From contig NZ_JAPDMX010000033.1 of assembly GCF_025971955.1 (NCBI RefSeq), positions 124,001 through 188,000 of the forward strand: a stretch of DNA of 64,000 nt, written 5' to 3'. The DNA is from Shewanella subflava. GTDB taxonomy: Bacteria; Pseudomonadota; Gammaproteobacteria; Enterobacterales; Shewanellaceae. This document shows positions 36,728-45,808 of this stretch, piece by piece (within the stretch, counting starts at the first letter, position 1; each line of letters starts with the position of its first letter). Both the position numbers and the translations under genes were made by a program. The notes under the pieces are model-generated. The model worked only from the letters and a program-made list of their open reading frames with translations, was not told the DNA's origin and made no database searches.

Positions 36728-38665
36728 TTAATGCTTCAATTTTTTGGGACTTGTTTTTTTGTTTGATGTATAAGTCCTTTTGGGTTTGTAAGGTTTACCC
36801 TTTCCTTTTAAACCAGCAAAAGTCACCGCTTTTACCTCATAAATTAACTCGTCTATGCTTTGGGTGATCGGATCCATGAAATGTGCGTACTTGATTTTTT
36901 TTTGACTGATCGCTTCCAATTGTGACTCCCAATGGGCTGTCATATCAGGAATGGTCATTCGCACCGGTAATGAACAAATCAACTGGGTGCCAATTTCAGT
37001 TGCTCGTATATCTTTGCCTTTTCGGGTCAGAAATTGACGCTTAAATAGCAATTCAATGATCCCTGCTCTGGTTGCTTCTGTGCCTAATCCATCGGTATCG
37101 CGCAACACTTTTTTAATCGAAGCATCAGTAACATAACGTGCGATACCTGTCATTGCTGATAATAATGTAGCATCGGTAAAATATTTAGGCGGCGTTGTTT
37201 GCTTTTCTTTAAGCTCTGCTTGCTGACAATTAACCACATCACCTTTAGCAACCAGTGGTAAGCTGACCACAGAAAACTCACTATCACTGGACGAGCTCGA
37301 CTTGACAGGAAATAACGCTTTCCAACCTAAAGCCACAACATCCTTTTGTTTCGCAATAAACAATCCACCAGCTACTTCTGTATCGATTTGCTTATCAACA
37401 TATTCACATGGCGGATAAAACTGGACCAAATACTGCCGAGCAATAAGCTCATAAATGTTGTTTTCAGCTGCAGAAAGGCGGCTCATATCTGTTGATTTCG
37501 ATGTGGGGATAATCGCGTGATGAGCACTGACTTTTGCATCATTCCATGCTTTACTCTGCAAACTGGCATTCGCGTTATTCACAGCATCATTTAACGCTGA
37601 ACACGAATGACGGATGGCCGCAAAAACCTGGGGAACGTCATTTAAATGCTCTTTAGGCAGATAACGGCAATCTGAACGTGGGTAAGTGATTAATTTATGA
37701 CGTTCATATAATTGCTGACACGTATCAAGTACTGCTTGAGCACTAATGCCAAACCGTTTAGCCGCATCAATTTGCAGCGCAGATAAGCTATAAGGCAGTG
37801 GTGCAGGCGTAGACTTTTTATCTTGCGAGACCTTAACTATCTTGCCTAGTTGTCCTTCAACTCTGGACATCACATTCAAAGCTAACGCTTTAGACAATAC
37901 GCGATTGTCCTCATCCATATAGGGTTCGCAGGCTTTACTTGGCTGCCACTTGGCTTGATAACATTCACCAGACAACGTTTGAAAATGACCCACAACTTCA
38001 TAAAAAGGTTTAGAGATAAAATTGGCAATTTCAATATCTCGGTGCACTACAAGCCCGAGCACTGGCGTTTGTACTCGGCCGATAGACAATACACCACTAT
38101 AGCCTGATTGACGGCCTTGAAGCGTACATAAACGAGTCATATTGATACCATACAACCAATCCGCTCTGGCTCGAGCTAAAGCTGATGTGGCAAGCGGGAT
38201 AAAGTCGGTATTTTTACGCAAATTATGTAAAGCTTTGGTTACCGCGGCGGGATTTAAGTCGCTGATCAAACATCGCAACACTTGTGCTTTTTGGATTTTA
38301 GACACGCCACAATGATTAATCACTTCATCAATTAAAATTTGCCCTACACGGTCTGGGTCGCCCATATTAACAAGAACATCTGCTTGTTTAATCAGCTTTT
38401 TAACCACAGTGAATTGCTTTTTGGTGTTAGCCTTAACAACCAGTTTCCACTCAGTCGGCACGATGGGCAGATGCTCTACCGCCCATTTTTTATAATCAGG
38501 GTTATAGGCTTCAGGCTCTGCCTGCTCGAGCAAATGACCGATACACCAGGTGACCACATCACCATTCGCGGCTTTGATAAAACCATCGCATTTTTGATGT
38601 GGTTTAGGTAATACATCCACTAATGCCCTGCCAAGACTCGGTTTTTCTGCAATAAATAATCTCAC
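36728..38665 (-). CDS. topB: DNA topoisomerase III, with altered toprim motif
   Basis: Type IA topoisomerase of 645 residues (E. coli TopB 653). Start GTG gives MRLFIAEKPSLGRAL with the toprim Glu. The catalytic tyrosine is in LITYPRSDCRYLP near 326-338 and the cleft residues in SIGRVQTPVLGL. The toprim acid motif, normally DPDREGQ, reads DPDRVGQ (codon GTA, complement of 38358-38360), so the third acid of DxDxE is valine. This acid helps bind Mg2+. Strand passage may still occur since the two aspartates and first Glu remain. Whether the change is common in this lineage is unknown to me. Confidence 0.9.
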   Translation of the reverse strand: MRLFIAEKPSLGRALVDVLPKPHQKCDGFIKAANGDVVTWCIGHLLEQAEPEAYNPDYKKWAVEHLPIVPTEWKLVVKANTKKQFTVVKKLIKQADVLVNMGDPDRVGQILIDEVINHCGVSKIQKAQVLRCLISDLNPAAVTKALHNLRKNTDFIPLATSALARARADWLYGINMTRLCTLQGRQSGYSGVLSIGRVQTPVLGLVVHRDIEIANFISKPFYEVVGHFQTLSGECYQAKWQPSKACEPYMDEDNRVLSKALALNVMSRVEGQLGKIVKVSQDKKSTPAPLPYSLSALQIDAAKRFGISAQAVLDTCQQLYERHKLITYPRSDCRYLPKEHLNDVPQVFAAIRHSCSALNDAVNNANASLQSKAWNDAKVSAHHAIIPTSKSTDMSRLSAAENNIYELIARQYLVQFYPPCEYVDKQIDTEVAGGLFIAKQKDVVALGWKALFPVKSSSSSDSEFSVVSLPLVAKGDVVNCQQAELKEKQTTPPKYFTDATLLSAMTGIARYVTDASIKKVLRDTDGLGTEATRAGIIELLFKRQFLTRKGKDIRATEIGTQLICSLPVRMTIPDMTAHWESQLEAISQKKIKYAHFMDPITQSIDELIYEVKAVTFAGLKGKGKPYKPKRTYTSNKKTSPKKLKH

Positions 38666-38881
38666 ACTGATTTACCTACCATCATCGGATTAGCTTTATA
38701 CCATAGCCGCTATAAAACTCATGTTAATGCAAATCGTTTTTTTGATTATCAAAAATACATTACTGAATTTCACAAATCTTAATACAGCCAAAATACTGTA
38801 TATAATAACAGTAAAATAGCGAAGCCACTTAGTTTTGGCAAGCGCGGATAATTAAAAGCCGAAAAAATGCAGGTTAGATGG

Positions 38882-39535
38882 TTATCGAATTACCAATTGA
38901 GGATAGCGAATTAGCCATTTTTTTTGCGCGACTCTTTGCTCAAAAACAGCGAATAAACGTTTGGGGTTGTGCGATATCGTCCAATTAAATAAATCTTCAA
39001 TATCAAAAGCAAAAATAAACATTAATTTGCACGAGGGCGGAAGTGAATGCGCGTTGAATGTTTGCACACAATTCTGTTGTTCAATAACGGAATTATCTAC
39101 CAGTTTAACCGCTACTGCCGTTTGTTTTTCAGGCCAATAGGTCATCGCATCAAGGCAACAAAGATAAGGCGCATCACCATTGCGAGTATGCATTCTTGCC
39201 TGATTTTTTACCGACCAATTCAACGCTACAATCTCGTTCAATGTTTGTTGAATAAGTCGTTCTGTATCCTCGCTCAAATCACAAGCACAGAAGTAAATGA
39301 CATCGATATCATTTAAGGCACTGGTAGTAAAACCGTGTAATTTATCCCAAAAAAAATTTCTGACAAATCCGGCGGCAATTGCCCAATCAGCAATGTTTAA
39401 GCGCTTAAACACCTCAGCGCAGGCAGCTAATGCTTGCATGCGCATATCATCTTGTTCAAACCAAGTCGTTAACAAAGCTAACTGGGTTTGGGACGATGGA
39501 TATTTGGGGCGTTGTGCTTTGTCAGTCGTTATCAT
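38882..39535 (-). CDS. Nucleotidyltransferase-fold protein (YitI/DUF925 type)
   Basis: Protein of 217 residues with WAIAAGFVRNFFWDKLHG and ALNDIDVIYF, the Gly-X-Arg and Asp-X-Asp pattern of a nucleotidyltransferase fold, and YLCCLDAMTYWPEKQTAVAVKL further on, as in the DUF925 group. The chemical reaction is unknown. The ATG at 39535 is preferred to a TTG immediately before it. It lies 9 bases after maiA, so the two may be co-transcribed. Confidence 0.75.
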   Translation of the reverse strand: MITTDKAQRPKYPSSQTQLALLTTWFEQDDMRMQALAACAEVFKRLNIADWAIAAGFVRNFFWDKLHGFTTSALNDIDVIYFCACDLSEDTERLIQQTLNEIVALNWSVKNQARMHTRNGDAPYLCCLDAMTYWPEKQTAVAVKLVDNSVIEQQNCVQTFNAHSLPPSCKLMFIFAFDIEDLFNWTISHNPKRLFAVFEQRVAQKKWLIRYPQLVIR

Positions 39536-39544
39536 CAATACAAA

Positions 39545-40195
39545 CTAACTCGCATCAGCTTGCTGTTCTGGCGCGGCTTGAATAAAGGCATCCAATTGAT
39601 GGCAGTTTTCCCAAATACGTACAATATTCGGATAGGCATCTAAAGGAACATTGAAGCGTTTGGCATTATAAACTTGAGGGATTAAACAGATATCGGCCAG
39701 TGTCACTTTATTACCAAAACAATACTCACCCGCATAGCGCTCAAGTTGGGTTTCCAAAGCACTAAAGCCTAAATGGATCCAATGGGCATACCACTTCATT
39801 TTTTGGCTTTCATCTACAGCCATTTCTTTAACCAAATATTGAAGAACACGCAGGTTATCCAATGGATGAATTTCACAGGCAATCGCTTGTGCCATGCCTC
39901 TTACCACGGCTTTATCTTCAAGGTTTGTGGGCAATACATTAGCTTGCGGGTACTTCTCTTCTAAATACTCAATGATGGCTAATGATTGATTTAAACTGAA
40001 CTCACCCTGCTCATTGTTATCGACTAAGGTTGGCACCAAATGTTGAGGATTCAGTTGTTGGTATGTTTCACTGTGCTGCTCACCGCCATTGTTAACTAAA
40101 TGCACTGAAATATGCTCGGCAGATAATTTTTTTAAATTAAGCACAATCCTTACACGATAAGCGGCACTTGAACGCCAATAGCCATATAGTTTCAT
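39545..40195 (-). CDS. maiA: Maleylacetoacetate isomerase (zeta-class GST)
   Basis: Protein of 216 residues, zeta-class glutathione transferase: SSAAYRVRIVLNLK (about 9-22) replaces the SSCxxRVRIAL motif, and VTLADICLIPQVYNAKRFNV is typical near 173. It converts maleylacetoacetate to fumarylacetoacetate, using glutathione, in tyrosine and homogentisate degradation. AGGGAAA precedes the ATG. It follows fah, with a terminator-like hairpin between. Confidence 0.93.
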   Translation of the reverse strand: MKLYGYWRSSAAYRVRIVLNLKKLSAEHISVHLVNNGGEQHSETYQQLNPQHLVPTLVDNNEQGEFSLNQSLAIIEYLEEKYPQANVLPTNLEDKAVVRGMAQAIACEIHPLDNLRVLQYLVKEMAVDESQKMKWYAHWIHLGFSALETQLERYAGEYCFGNKVTLADICLIPQVYNAKRFNVPLDAYPNIVRIWENCHQLDAFIQAAPEQQADAS

Positions 40196-40209
40196 AATAT
40201 TTTCCCTAT

Positions 40210-40239
40210 AAAAAAGGCAATAACACCGCTGTTATTGCC
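40210..40239 (-). terminator. Intrinsic terminator between fah and maiA
   Basis: A perfect 10-bp stem GGCAATAACA/TGTTATTGCC (40216-40225 with 40230-40239) with a 4-base loop; on the minus strand a T run follows. It lies in the short gap between two genes of the same pathway, so it may attenuate read-through into maiA rather than ending an operon. Confidence 0.88.
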
Positions 40240-40265
40240 CTAATTCTCCGTTATTGACGCAGGTA

Positions 40266-41252
40266 TTACCCTTTATACTCAACAACTTTCTGATCGATTG
40301 AACCGAAAATACTGACATTATTCTCATCAAACATTTCAATACGAACAGTATCACCAAAACGCATAAAAGGTGTACTCGCCTTGCCATCAGCAATGATTTC
40401 AAGCATACGTTTTTCAGCTAAGCAGCTAGAACCCGCACTACGGTCATAGTTTGAAATCGTACCTGAACCAATAATCGCACCGGCGCCTAATGGGCGTGTT
40501 TTGGCGACATGAGACACTAATTGACTAAAATCAAAAGTCATATCAACCCCAGCATTAGGGCGCCCAAATAATTCACCGTTTAGGTGTGTTACTAAGGGTA
40601 AATGCACTTTGCTGTCTTGCCATTTATCTCCAAGTTCATCGGGAGTAATCGCAATAGGAGAAAAAGCGCTGGATGGTTTAGATTGGAAAAAGCCAAAACC
40701 TTTAGCAAGCTCACCTGGAATAAGATTACGCAAAGACACGTCATTCACTAGCATTAACAATTTAATGTGTTTAGCTGCATTTTCGCAGCTGATCCCCATA
40801 GCGACATCATCAGTGATCACTGCTATTTCAGACTCAAAGTCGATACCGTATTCTTCACTGGCCATTTCGATATCGGCTTTAGGAGCGATGAAGCTGTCGG
40901 AACCACCTTGATAAACCAATGGATCGGTCCAAAAGGTTTCAGGCATTTCTGCACCACGTGCTTTACGCACTAATTCAACGTGATTAACATAGGCACTGCC
41001 ATCAGCCCACTGATATGCACGCGGTAATGGCGACAAACATTTAGACTCATCAAATGCGATTGCATTGTCCATTTGACCGGCATTTAATGCTTCGTACAAT
41101 TCTTGCAATTGTGGATTTAATAAATCCCATGCATCAAGAAGCTGCTGCATAGTATGAGCAATTGCAGGTACAGCAACAGCTTGAGTTAAATCTTTGCTTA
41201 CCAACATCAGTTGGCCATCACGACGACCATTGTTATAACTTGCAAGTTTCAT
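40266..41252 (-). CDS. fahA: Fumarylacetoacetate hydrolase
   Basis: Protein of 328 residues of the fumarylacetoacetase family. The metal and active-site segment IDFESEIAVITDD (about 131-143) and the NDVSLRNLIPGELAKGFGFFQSKPSSAFSPIA region (about 162-193) are typical, as is GSGTISNYDRSAGSSCLAEKRM near 275. It cleaves fumarylacetoacetate to fumarate and acetoacetate. AGGAG precedes the ATG at 41252; six more residues upstream are rejected. Homogentisate dioxygenase is not in the window. Confidence 0.94.
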   Translation of the reverse strand: MKLASYNNGRRDGQLMLVSKDLTQAVAVPAIAHTMQQLLDAWDLLNPQLQELYEALNAGQMDNAIAFDESKCLSPLPRAYQWADGSAYVNHVELVRKARGAEMPETFWTDPLVYQGGSDSFIAPKADIEMASEEYGIDFESEIAVITDDVAMGISCENAAKHIKLLMLVNDVSLRNLIPGELAKGFGFFQSKPSSAFSPIAITPDELGDKWQDSKVHLPLVTHLNGELFGRPNAGVDMTFDFSQLVSHVAKTRPLGAGAIIGSGTISNYDRSAGSSCLAEKRMLEIIADGKASTPFMRFGDTVRIEMFDENNVSIFGSIDQKVVEYKG

Positions 41253-41404
41253 TATTGCTCCTAAATTCAAAATATCTGTTAGCCGTAATAAGAAGGCGGG
41301 CTAAATCAGACCATGACAGCTTGATTAATGATAGAAATAACCGATATCTCGCACAATAAATAGCTTGTGCGCTGAATCACATTTTTCGTCTTTAACCCAT
41401 ATTT

Positions 41405-41422
41405 TGTAAATATTTATATACA
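41405..41422. promoter_or_regulatory. Candidate TyrR box upstream of fahA
   Basis: TGTAAA-TATTTA-TATACA differs from the TyrR consensus TGTAAA-N6-TTTACA at one position. It lies about 150 bases upstream of fahA and just after tyrR, in a gap that also carries the tyrR terminator, so it fits control of fahA. Confidence 0.6.
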
Positions 41423-41431
41423 CTTAAAATT

Positions 41432-41461
41432 AAGGCCTGAAAATGATGATTTTCAAGCCTT
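41432..41461 (-). terminator. Probable terminator after tyrR
   Basis: On the minus strand AAGGCTTGAAAAT-CATC-ATTTTCAGGCCTT, a 13-bp stem with one mismatch and a T-rich sequence after it. It lies between tyrR and fahA on the same strand. Confidence 0.75.
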
Positions 41462-41525
41462 GCTTTGTTCAAATTGCCAGCAAAATATTGGCATTAAAAC
41501 GTTACACCCTTTTATGCCACCCTGT

Positions 41526-43064
41526 TTAGCGCTTTTTTGAAATACTGTAATCTCGCAGCTTATTGGCAATTGCAGTATGTGAAACCCCAAGCTTTTTGGC
41601 TAACTGCCTGGTACTGGGATAAGCAGGGTACAAACGACGCAACAAGTTTGCTTCATACTCTTTCATGGCTTCATCTAAGGTGCCTTCAAACTCTTCATCA
41701 AAATAGCCAAAACCTTCCGCATAAGAAGGAAGCTTAAGCTGCTCTACGGTTAGCTCAGCAGAACCATCCCACATAGATACCGCGCGGAAAATGGCATTTT
41801 TTAACTGGCGTACATTTCCTGGCCACGCGTAGGTGAACAAATAGTCACGACATGAGGCTGAAATACGCCGTAAAGGGCTAGAAAGCTGCTGACTATAATG
41901 CTCTAGAAACATTTCAGTTAATGGAATGACATCCACTTTACGCTCACGTAATGATGGCATGTGATAGCTAAGCACGTGAATTCGATAGTATAAATCCTCT
42001 CTAAACTCACCGGCTTGGCAAAGCTCGGCAAGATTTTTTTGAGTCGAACAAATAATTCTCACATCAGCGCGCACTTCTTCATCGCCACCCATTCGCCTAA
42101 AGGCACCATCTTGCAATAAACGTAATAGTTTAACCTGAGCGGCCTTAGACATTTCAGCTATTTCATCTAAAAATACAGTGCCGCCTTTGGCTTCTTCAAA
42201 AAAGCCACGTTTAACAATTTGGCCATTGCTGACAAACCCAAATAACTCTTCTTCTGCAACGCTATCAGGTAACGCGGCACAGTTTATCGCAATAAAAGGA
42301 TGCTCTCGTCGCATACTGGCATCATGGCTGGCACGGGCCATTAACTCTTTACCTGTACCGGTTTCACCAGTTATTAATAACGGTGCATCGAGCTGAGCCA
42401 TACGTTTTGCTTGTTTAAGCACGTCTTTCATCTTGTCACTGACCGCTAATACATTGTCAAAACCCGTTGTTTGATTTTGTAATGCATTGAACTGCTTACC
42501 AACTCTGGCGGGAGATTTAAGCGACACTACAGCACCGGCAAGAATGGTCTTATCATTATCATCAGGCAAATAAATGGGTAGCATTTCAGCCAGGTACTCA
42601 TTGGAATTGATGGTTACCCGTGCGGCTACGGCAGGGACTTGGGGGTCACTTAACCAACGAGAAAAATTGAAACCTTGTACCCAATGATTAAGCGACTCAT
42701 CAAGGACTTCATGTTCAGCCATATTCAAGGTTAACAATGCGGATTCATTAACAATCCGAATTCGCCCTTTTGAATTAAGCGAAAATACTGAATCAGGTAG
42801 CGTTTTAAGTAGGGTTTTTAACGCGTAATGCTCTTGCTCTGATGGCATAAATGACACAGTGCGCACATCATGCACACTTTCCACTTTACGAATAAGTGGC
42901 ATCAACTCTCGCAGCATTTCAAAACTGATTTCGGCAAATTGTAAATACAAAAAACCTTTATTACTGGCATCAATAGCAATCAAATTAATGCCATACTTTT
43001 CAAGTACAACGAGAATATCTTTCGCGAGGCCGACGCGATCGTTACAGCTCACTTCCAAACGCAT
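41526..43064 (-). CDS. tyrR: Transcriptional regulator TyrR
   Basis: Protein of 512 residues. The N-terminus is an ACT domain (MRLEVSCNDRVGLAKDILVVLEKYGINLIAIDA) for aromatic amino acids, then a PAS domain about 80-190, an AAA+ domain about 205-430 with Walker A GETGTGKE, Walker B GGTVFLDEI and FREDLYYRIHVL, and a C-terminal HTH (TRQLAKKLGVSHTAIANKLR). The GAFTGA loop of sigma-54 activators is absent (ELFGFVSNGQ), as in E. coli TyrR, which works with sigma-70. It lies between phhB and fahA and probably controls both. Confidence 0.96.
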   Translation of the reverse strand: MRLEVSCNDRVGLAKDILVVLEKYGINLIAIDASNKGFLYLQFAEISFEMLRELMPLIRKVESVHDVRTVSFMPSEQEHYALKTLLKTLPDSVFSLNSKGRIRIVNESALLTLNMAEHEVLDESLNHWVQGFNFSRWLSDPQVPAVAARVTINSNEYLAEMLPIYLPDDNDKTILAGAVVSLKSPARVGKQFNALQNQTTGFDNVLAVSDKMKDVLKQAKRMAQLDAPLLITGETGTGKELMARASHDASMRREHPFIAINCAALPDSVAEEELFGFVSNGQIVKRGFFEEAKGGTVFLDEIAEMSKAAQVKLLRLLQDGAFRRMGGDEEVRADVRIICSTQKNLAELCQAGEFREDLYYRIHVLSYHMPSLRERKVDVIPLTEMFLEHYSQQLSSPLRRISASCRDYLFTYAWPGNVRQLKNAIFRAVSMWDGSAELTVEQLKLPSYAEGFGYFDEEFEGTLDEAMKEYEANLLRRLYPAYPSTRQLAKKLGVSHTAIANKLRDYSISKKR

Positions 43065-43225
43065 AATACTGTGATTCCCTAATTTATTAGTGTTTTCTTT
43101 GGAAACTGAGCATACGGTAGTGTGTTATGTGGGTGGTGGCAAGTGAAGTTTACAGCAGAATTGTAACAGAGAAAGAATTCAGCGGATTACGTTAACGTAA
43201 CACGCTGAATTAAAATGTCTTGTTG

Positions 43226-43564
43226 TTAATCTAATAACTGGTCGGTCTTGGCTGCCATAATGAAATCATTCTTGTGCAATCCTTTAATAGAATGCGACCA
43301 CCAGGTCACAGTAACCTTACCCCATTCGGTAAAAATACCTGGATGATGGAACTCCTCTTCGGCTAAATCGGCTAACTTATTACTGAATGCCATTGCTAAT
43401 TTAAAGTTTTTAAACTTATAAACTCGTTCTAATTGCATCACGCCATCACGCACTTGCACAGCCCAATCAGGGATCATTCTAACCAGTTCAGCAAGCTCAG
43501 CATCAGTGACTTTTGGGGCATCAGCTTGACAAGCTTCGCATTTCATTTCGGATAGTGCGGTCAT
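43226..43564 (-). CDS. phhB: Pterin-4-alpha-carbinolamine dehydratase
   Basis: Protein of 112 residues with the family signature [35 protein letters not shown] (about 72-106), in which the His-His pair and Trp bind the pterin. It dehydrates the carbinolamine made by phenylalanine hydroxylase, allowing the cofactor to be recycled. GGAG lies 7 bases before the ATG at 43564; the upstream start is rejected. It follows phhA by 68 bases. Confidence 0.94.
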   Translation of the reverse strand: MTALSEMKCEACQADAPKVTDAELAELVRMIPDWAVQVRDGVMQLERVYKFKNFKLAMAFSNKLADLAEEEFHHPGIFTEWGKVTVTWWSHSIKGLHKNDFIMAAKTDQLLD

Positions 43565-43632
43565 TGGAACTCCTAAATACATCTTATTTACTGTTTATTT
43601 AAAAAATAGGGACTCATCATCAAGCTGATAAA

Positions 43633-44436
43633 TTAACTTGCTACAACTTTTACCTTGGGAGCAAATGTGGGTTCGAACATACCTAACTCGCGGGCTTTGT
43701 TAACATAGGACATAATATCCATTTTGGCTATTTCGTCTAAGTAATCAATATGTTCAATCACATAATATATTGGCTGCATAATATCGATGCGATATGGGGT
43801 GCGCAGCACATCTAATAAATCAAACGGACGACGCTCAGGTTTATCACCCAAGGCATATAAGGTCTCGCCGGGTGAACTTAAAATGCCACCACCATAAATT
43901 TTCAATGGACCATCTTTAGCTTGCATTAGACCAAATTCAACGGTGAACCAATATAAGCGCGCCAGAAATACGCGATCTTCTTTTGATGCCGCTAACCCCA
44001 ATTGTCCATACATGTGCGAAAAATTGGCAAATGCAGGATTAGTCAGCAACGGGCAATGACCAAATACCTCATGAAAAACATCTGGCTCTTGTAAGTAGTC
44101 AAACTCTTCCTTAGTACGAATGAAAGTCGCGACAGGAAATTGCTTACTTGCCAATAATTCAAAAAACTTACCAAAAGAAATCAATGCCGGAACTGCGGCT
44201 GTTTTCCAGCCCGTTGTATTAGTTAATACACGATCTAAATCGGGTAATTGCGGGATTTTATCCACTGACATATTAAGCGCATCAATTCCTTGTAAATAGG
44301 CATCACACGCACGGCCTGGCAAGTTAGTAATTTGGCGCTGATACAACTGCTGCCAAAGGTCATGTTCTTGCTCAGAATAATTAATATATCCTTGGCTATC
44401 AGGTTGGTGAGAAATATACTTTGCTGCGTTACTCAT
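43633..44436 (-). CDS. phhA: Phenylalanine-4-hydroxylase
   Basis: Monomeric aromatic amino acid hydroxylase of 267 residues. The iron ligands lie in FHEVFGHCPLL (about residue 137-147) with the later Glu in WFTVEFGL; typical FIRTKEEFDYLQEPDVFHE precedes it. It converts phenylalanine to tyrosine with tetrahydropterin and O2. It is the first gene of phhA-phhB-tyrR and has a candidate TyrR box about 100 bases upstream. Confidence 0.96.
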   Translation of the reverse strand: MSNAAKYISHQPDSQGYINYSEQEHDLWQQLYQRQITNLPGRACDAYLQGIDALNMSVDKIPQLPDLDRVLTNTTGWKTAAVPALISFGKFFELLASKQFPVATFIRTKEEFDYLQEPDVFHEVFGHCPLLTNPAFANFSHMYGQLGLAASKEDRVFLARLYWFTVEFGLMQAKDGPLKIYGGGILSSPGETLYALGDKPERRPFDLLDVLRTPYRIDIMQPIYYVIEHIDYLDEIAKMDIMSYVNKARELGMFEPTFAPKVKVVAS

Positions 44437-44752
44437 AATTCCACTTTACGTCAACTTCACTGCATTCATATTGTGTCATCCAATCAGTTTTGTTAACTAC
44501 CTCACAGTTTATAGTCCATGCAGCATGATGCTCATTTTGTAAACAAATAAATACATCTTAACCATAAATTTATGAATAGCCTTTAAAATCAATAACCTAA
44601 TTTGGATAAGTATTTTGCCATTTGGTGTTCACATCCCTCTAAAATCAATTAAATTTCACTTAAATACTGGGTTTTTATAGTAATTCTAGTCAGCTGATTT
44701 ACAATAAGTGTATTAGACCATCTTAACGCTCGATACTTTTTAGGAATTAAAC
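44437..44752. other. phhA/galE divergent intergenic region
   Basis: 316 bases without a gene. AT-rich, with the candidate TyrR box at 44538-44555 and the galE ribosome site AGGAA just before 44753. No terminator or RNA gene seen. Confidence 0.5.
44538..44555. promoter_or_regulatory. Candidate TyrR box upstream of phhA
   Basis: TGTAAA-CAAATA-AATACA keeps the left TyrR half-site exactly and four of six bases of the right half (consensus TTTACA). It lies about 100 bases upstream of phhA, a position suited to activation by TyrR with phenylalanine or tyrosine. Confidence 0.5.
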
Positions 44753-45769
44753 ATGGCAATTTTAGTGACTGGCGGTGCAGGCTATATTGGTACTCATACC
44801 GTGGTGGAATTATTAGCTATAGGACAGGATGTCATCGTTGTAGACAATCTTTCAAACTCGAGTATCGAAGCCCTCAAACGTGCTGAAAAAATCAGTCATA
44901 AACCAGTTACCTTTTATCAAGGTGATGTGCTAAATAAAGCCTTATTACAAAAAATATTTGCAGACCACGTGATTGATTCGGTCATACACTTCGCGGGCCT
45001 AAAAGCGGTTGGCGAATCGGTAGCCAAACCCCTTAAATATTATGAAAACAATGTCACAGGTACCATAGTGTTGTGTCAGGTAATGGCTGAATATCGTGTT
45101 AAAAATCTTGTCTTTAGCTCTTCTGCAACGGTTTATGGTGAGCCGGCTAGTTTGCCCATTAAAGAGGACTTCCCGACTGGGGCAACCAGTCCTTATGGCC
45201 AATCTAAATTAATGGTTGAACATATTTTGGCAGATCTTTATCGCTCAGATAAAGAATGGAACATTGCCTGTTTACGCTACTTTAACCCCGTTGGTGCCCA
45301 TGAAAGTGGTTTAATTGGTGAAGATCCAAACGACATCCCTAATAATCTGATGCCGTTTATCTCACAAGTTGCCGTAGGAAAACGTGACAAACTAAGTGTG
45401 TTTGGTGGTGATTATGCCACCCATGATGGCACAGGGGTACGAGATTATATACATGTAGTCGACTTAGCCATCGGTCACTTAAAAGCACTTGATAAGCTAG
45501 ATACGCAGCCTGGGCTAGTAACGTATAACCTAGGAACGGGTATAGGTTACAGTGTATTAGATATGGTCAAAGCATTTGAAAAAGCCTGCGGTAAGCCAAT
45601 CGCATATGAGATCACTGACCGCAGAGCTGGCGATATTGCAGAATATTATGCAGACCCTAAGTTTGCGGCAACTGAATTAGGTTGGACAGCTAAACATTCT
45701 GTTGAGGACATGGCCAGCAGTACCTGGAAATGGCAATCAAATAATCCCAATGGTTATAAAACCAATTAA
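44753..45769 (+). CDS. galE: UDP-glucose 4-epimerase
   Basis: Short-chain dehydrogenase of 338 residues, the length of E. coli GalE. NAD-binding [15 protein letters not shown] at residues 7-21, catalytic YGQSKLMVE (Tyr-X3-Lys) near 149 and [21 protein letters not shown] near 176 are clear. It interconverts UDP-glucose and UDP-galactose in the cytoplasm for galactose use and cell-surface sugars. AGGAATTAAAC precedes ATG. No other gal genes are nearby. Confidence 0.96.
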   Translation: MAILVTGGAGYIGTHTVVELLAIGQDVIVVDNLSNSSIEALKRAEKISHKPVTFYQGDVLNKALLQKIFADHVIDSVIHFAGLKAVGESVAKPLKYYENNVTGTIVLCQVMAEYRVKNLVFSSSATVYGEPASLPIKEDFPTGATSPYGQSKLMVEHILADLYRSDKEWNIACLRYFNPVGAHESGLIGEDPNDIPNNLMPFISQVAVGKRDKLSVFGGDYATHDGTGVRDYIHVVDLAIGHLKALDKLDTQPGLVTYNLGTGIGYSVLDMVKAFEKACGKPIAYEITDRRAGDIAEYYADPKFAATELGWTAKHSVEDMASSTWKWQSNNPNGYKTN

Positions 45770-45808
45770 TTCACGGTTAATTGCCTGTCGTTTTTGCAAG
45801 GAGAGAAA

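Noticed and set aside
37260-37330. Possible frameshift or truncation in topB
   Set aside because: The frame is continuous over 645 residues with all type IA motifs; only the toprim substitution is unusual.
42178-42396. Opposite-strand open frame inside tyrR
   Set aside because: It is antisense to the conserved AAA+ domain with no ribosome site; a shadow of the real gene.
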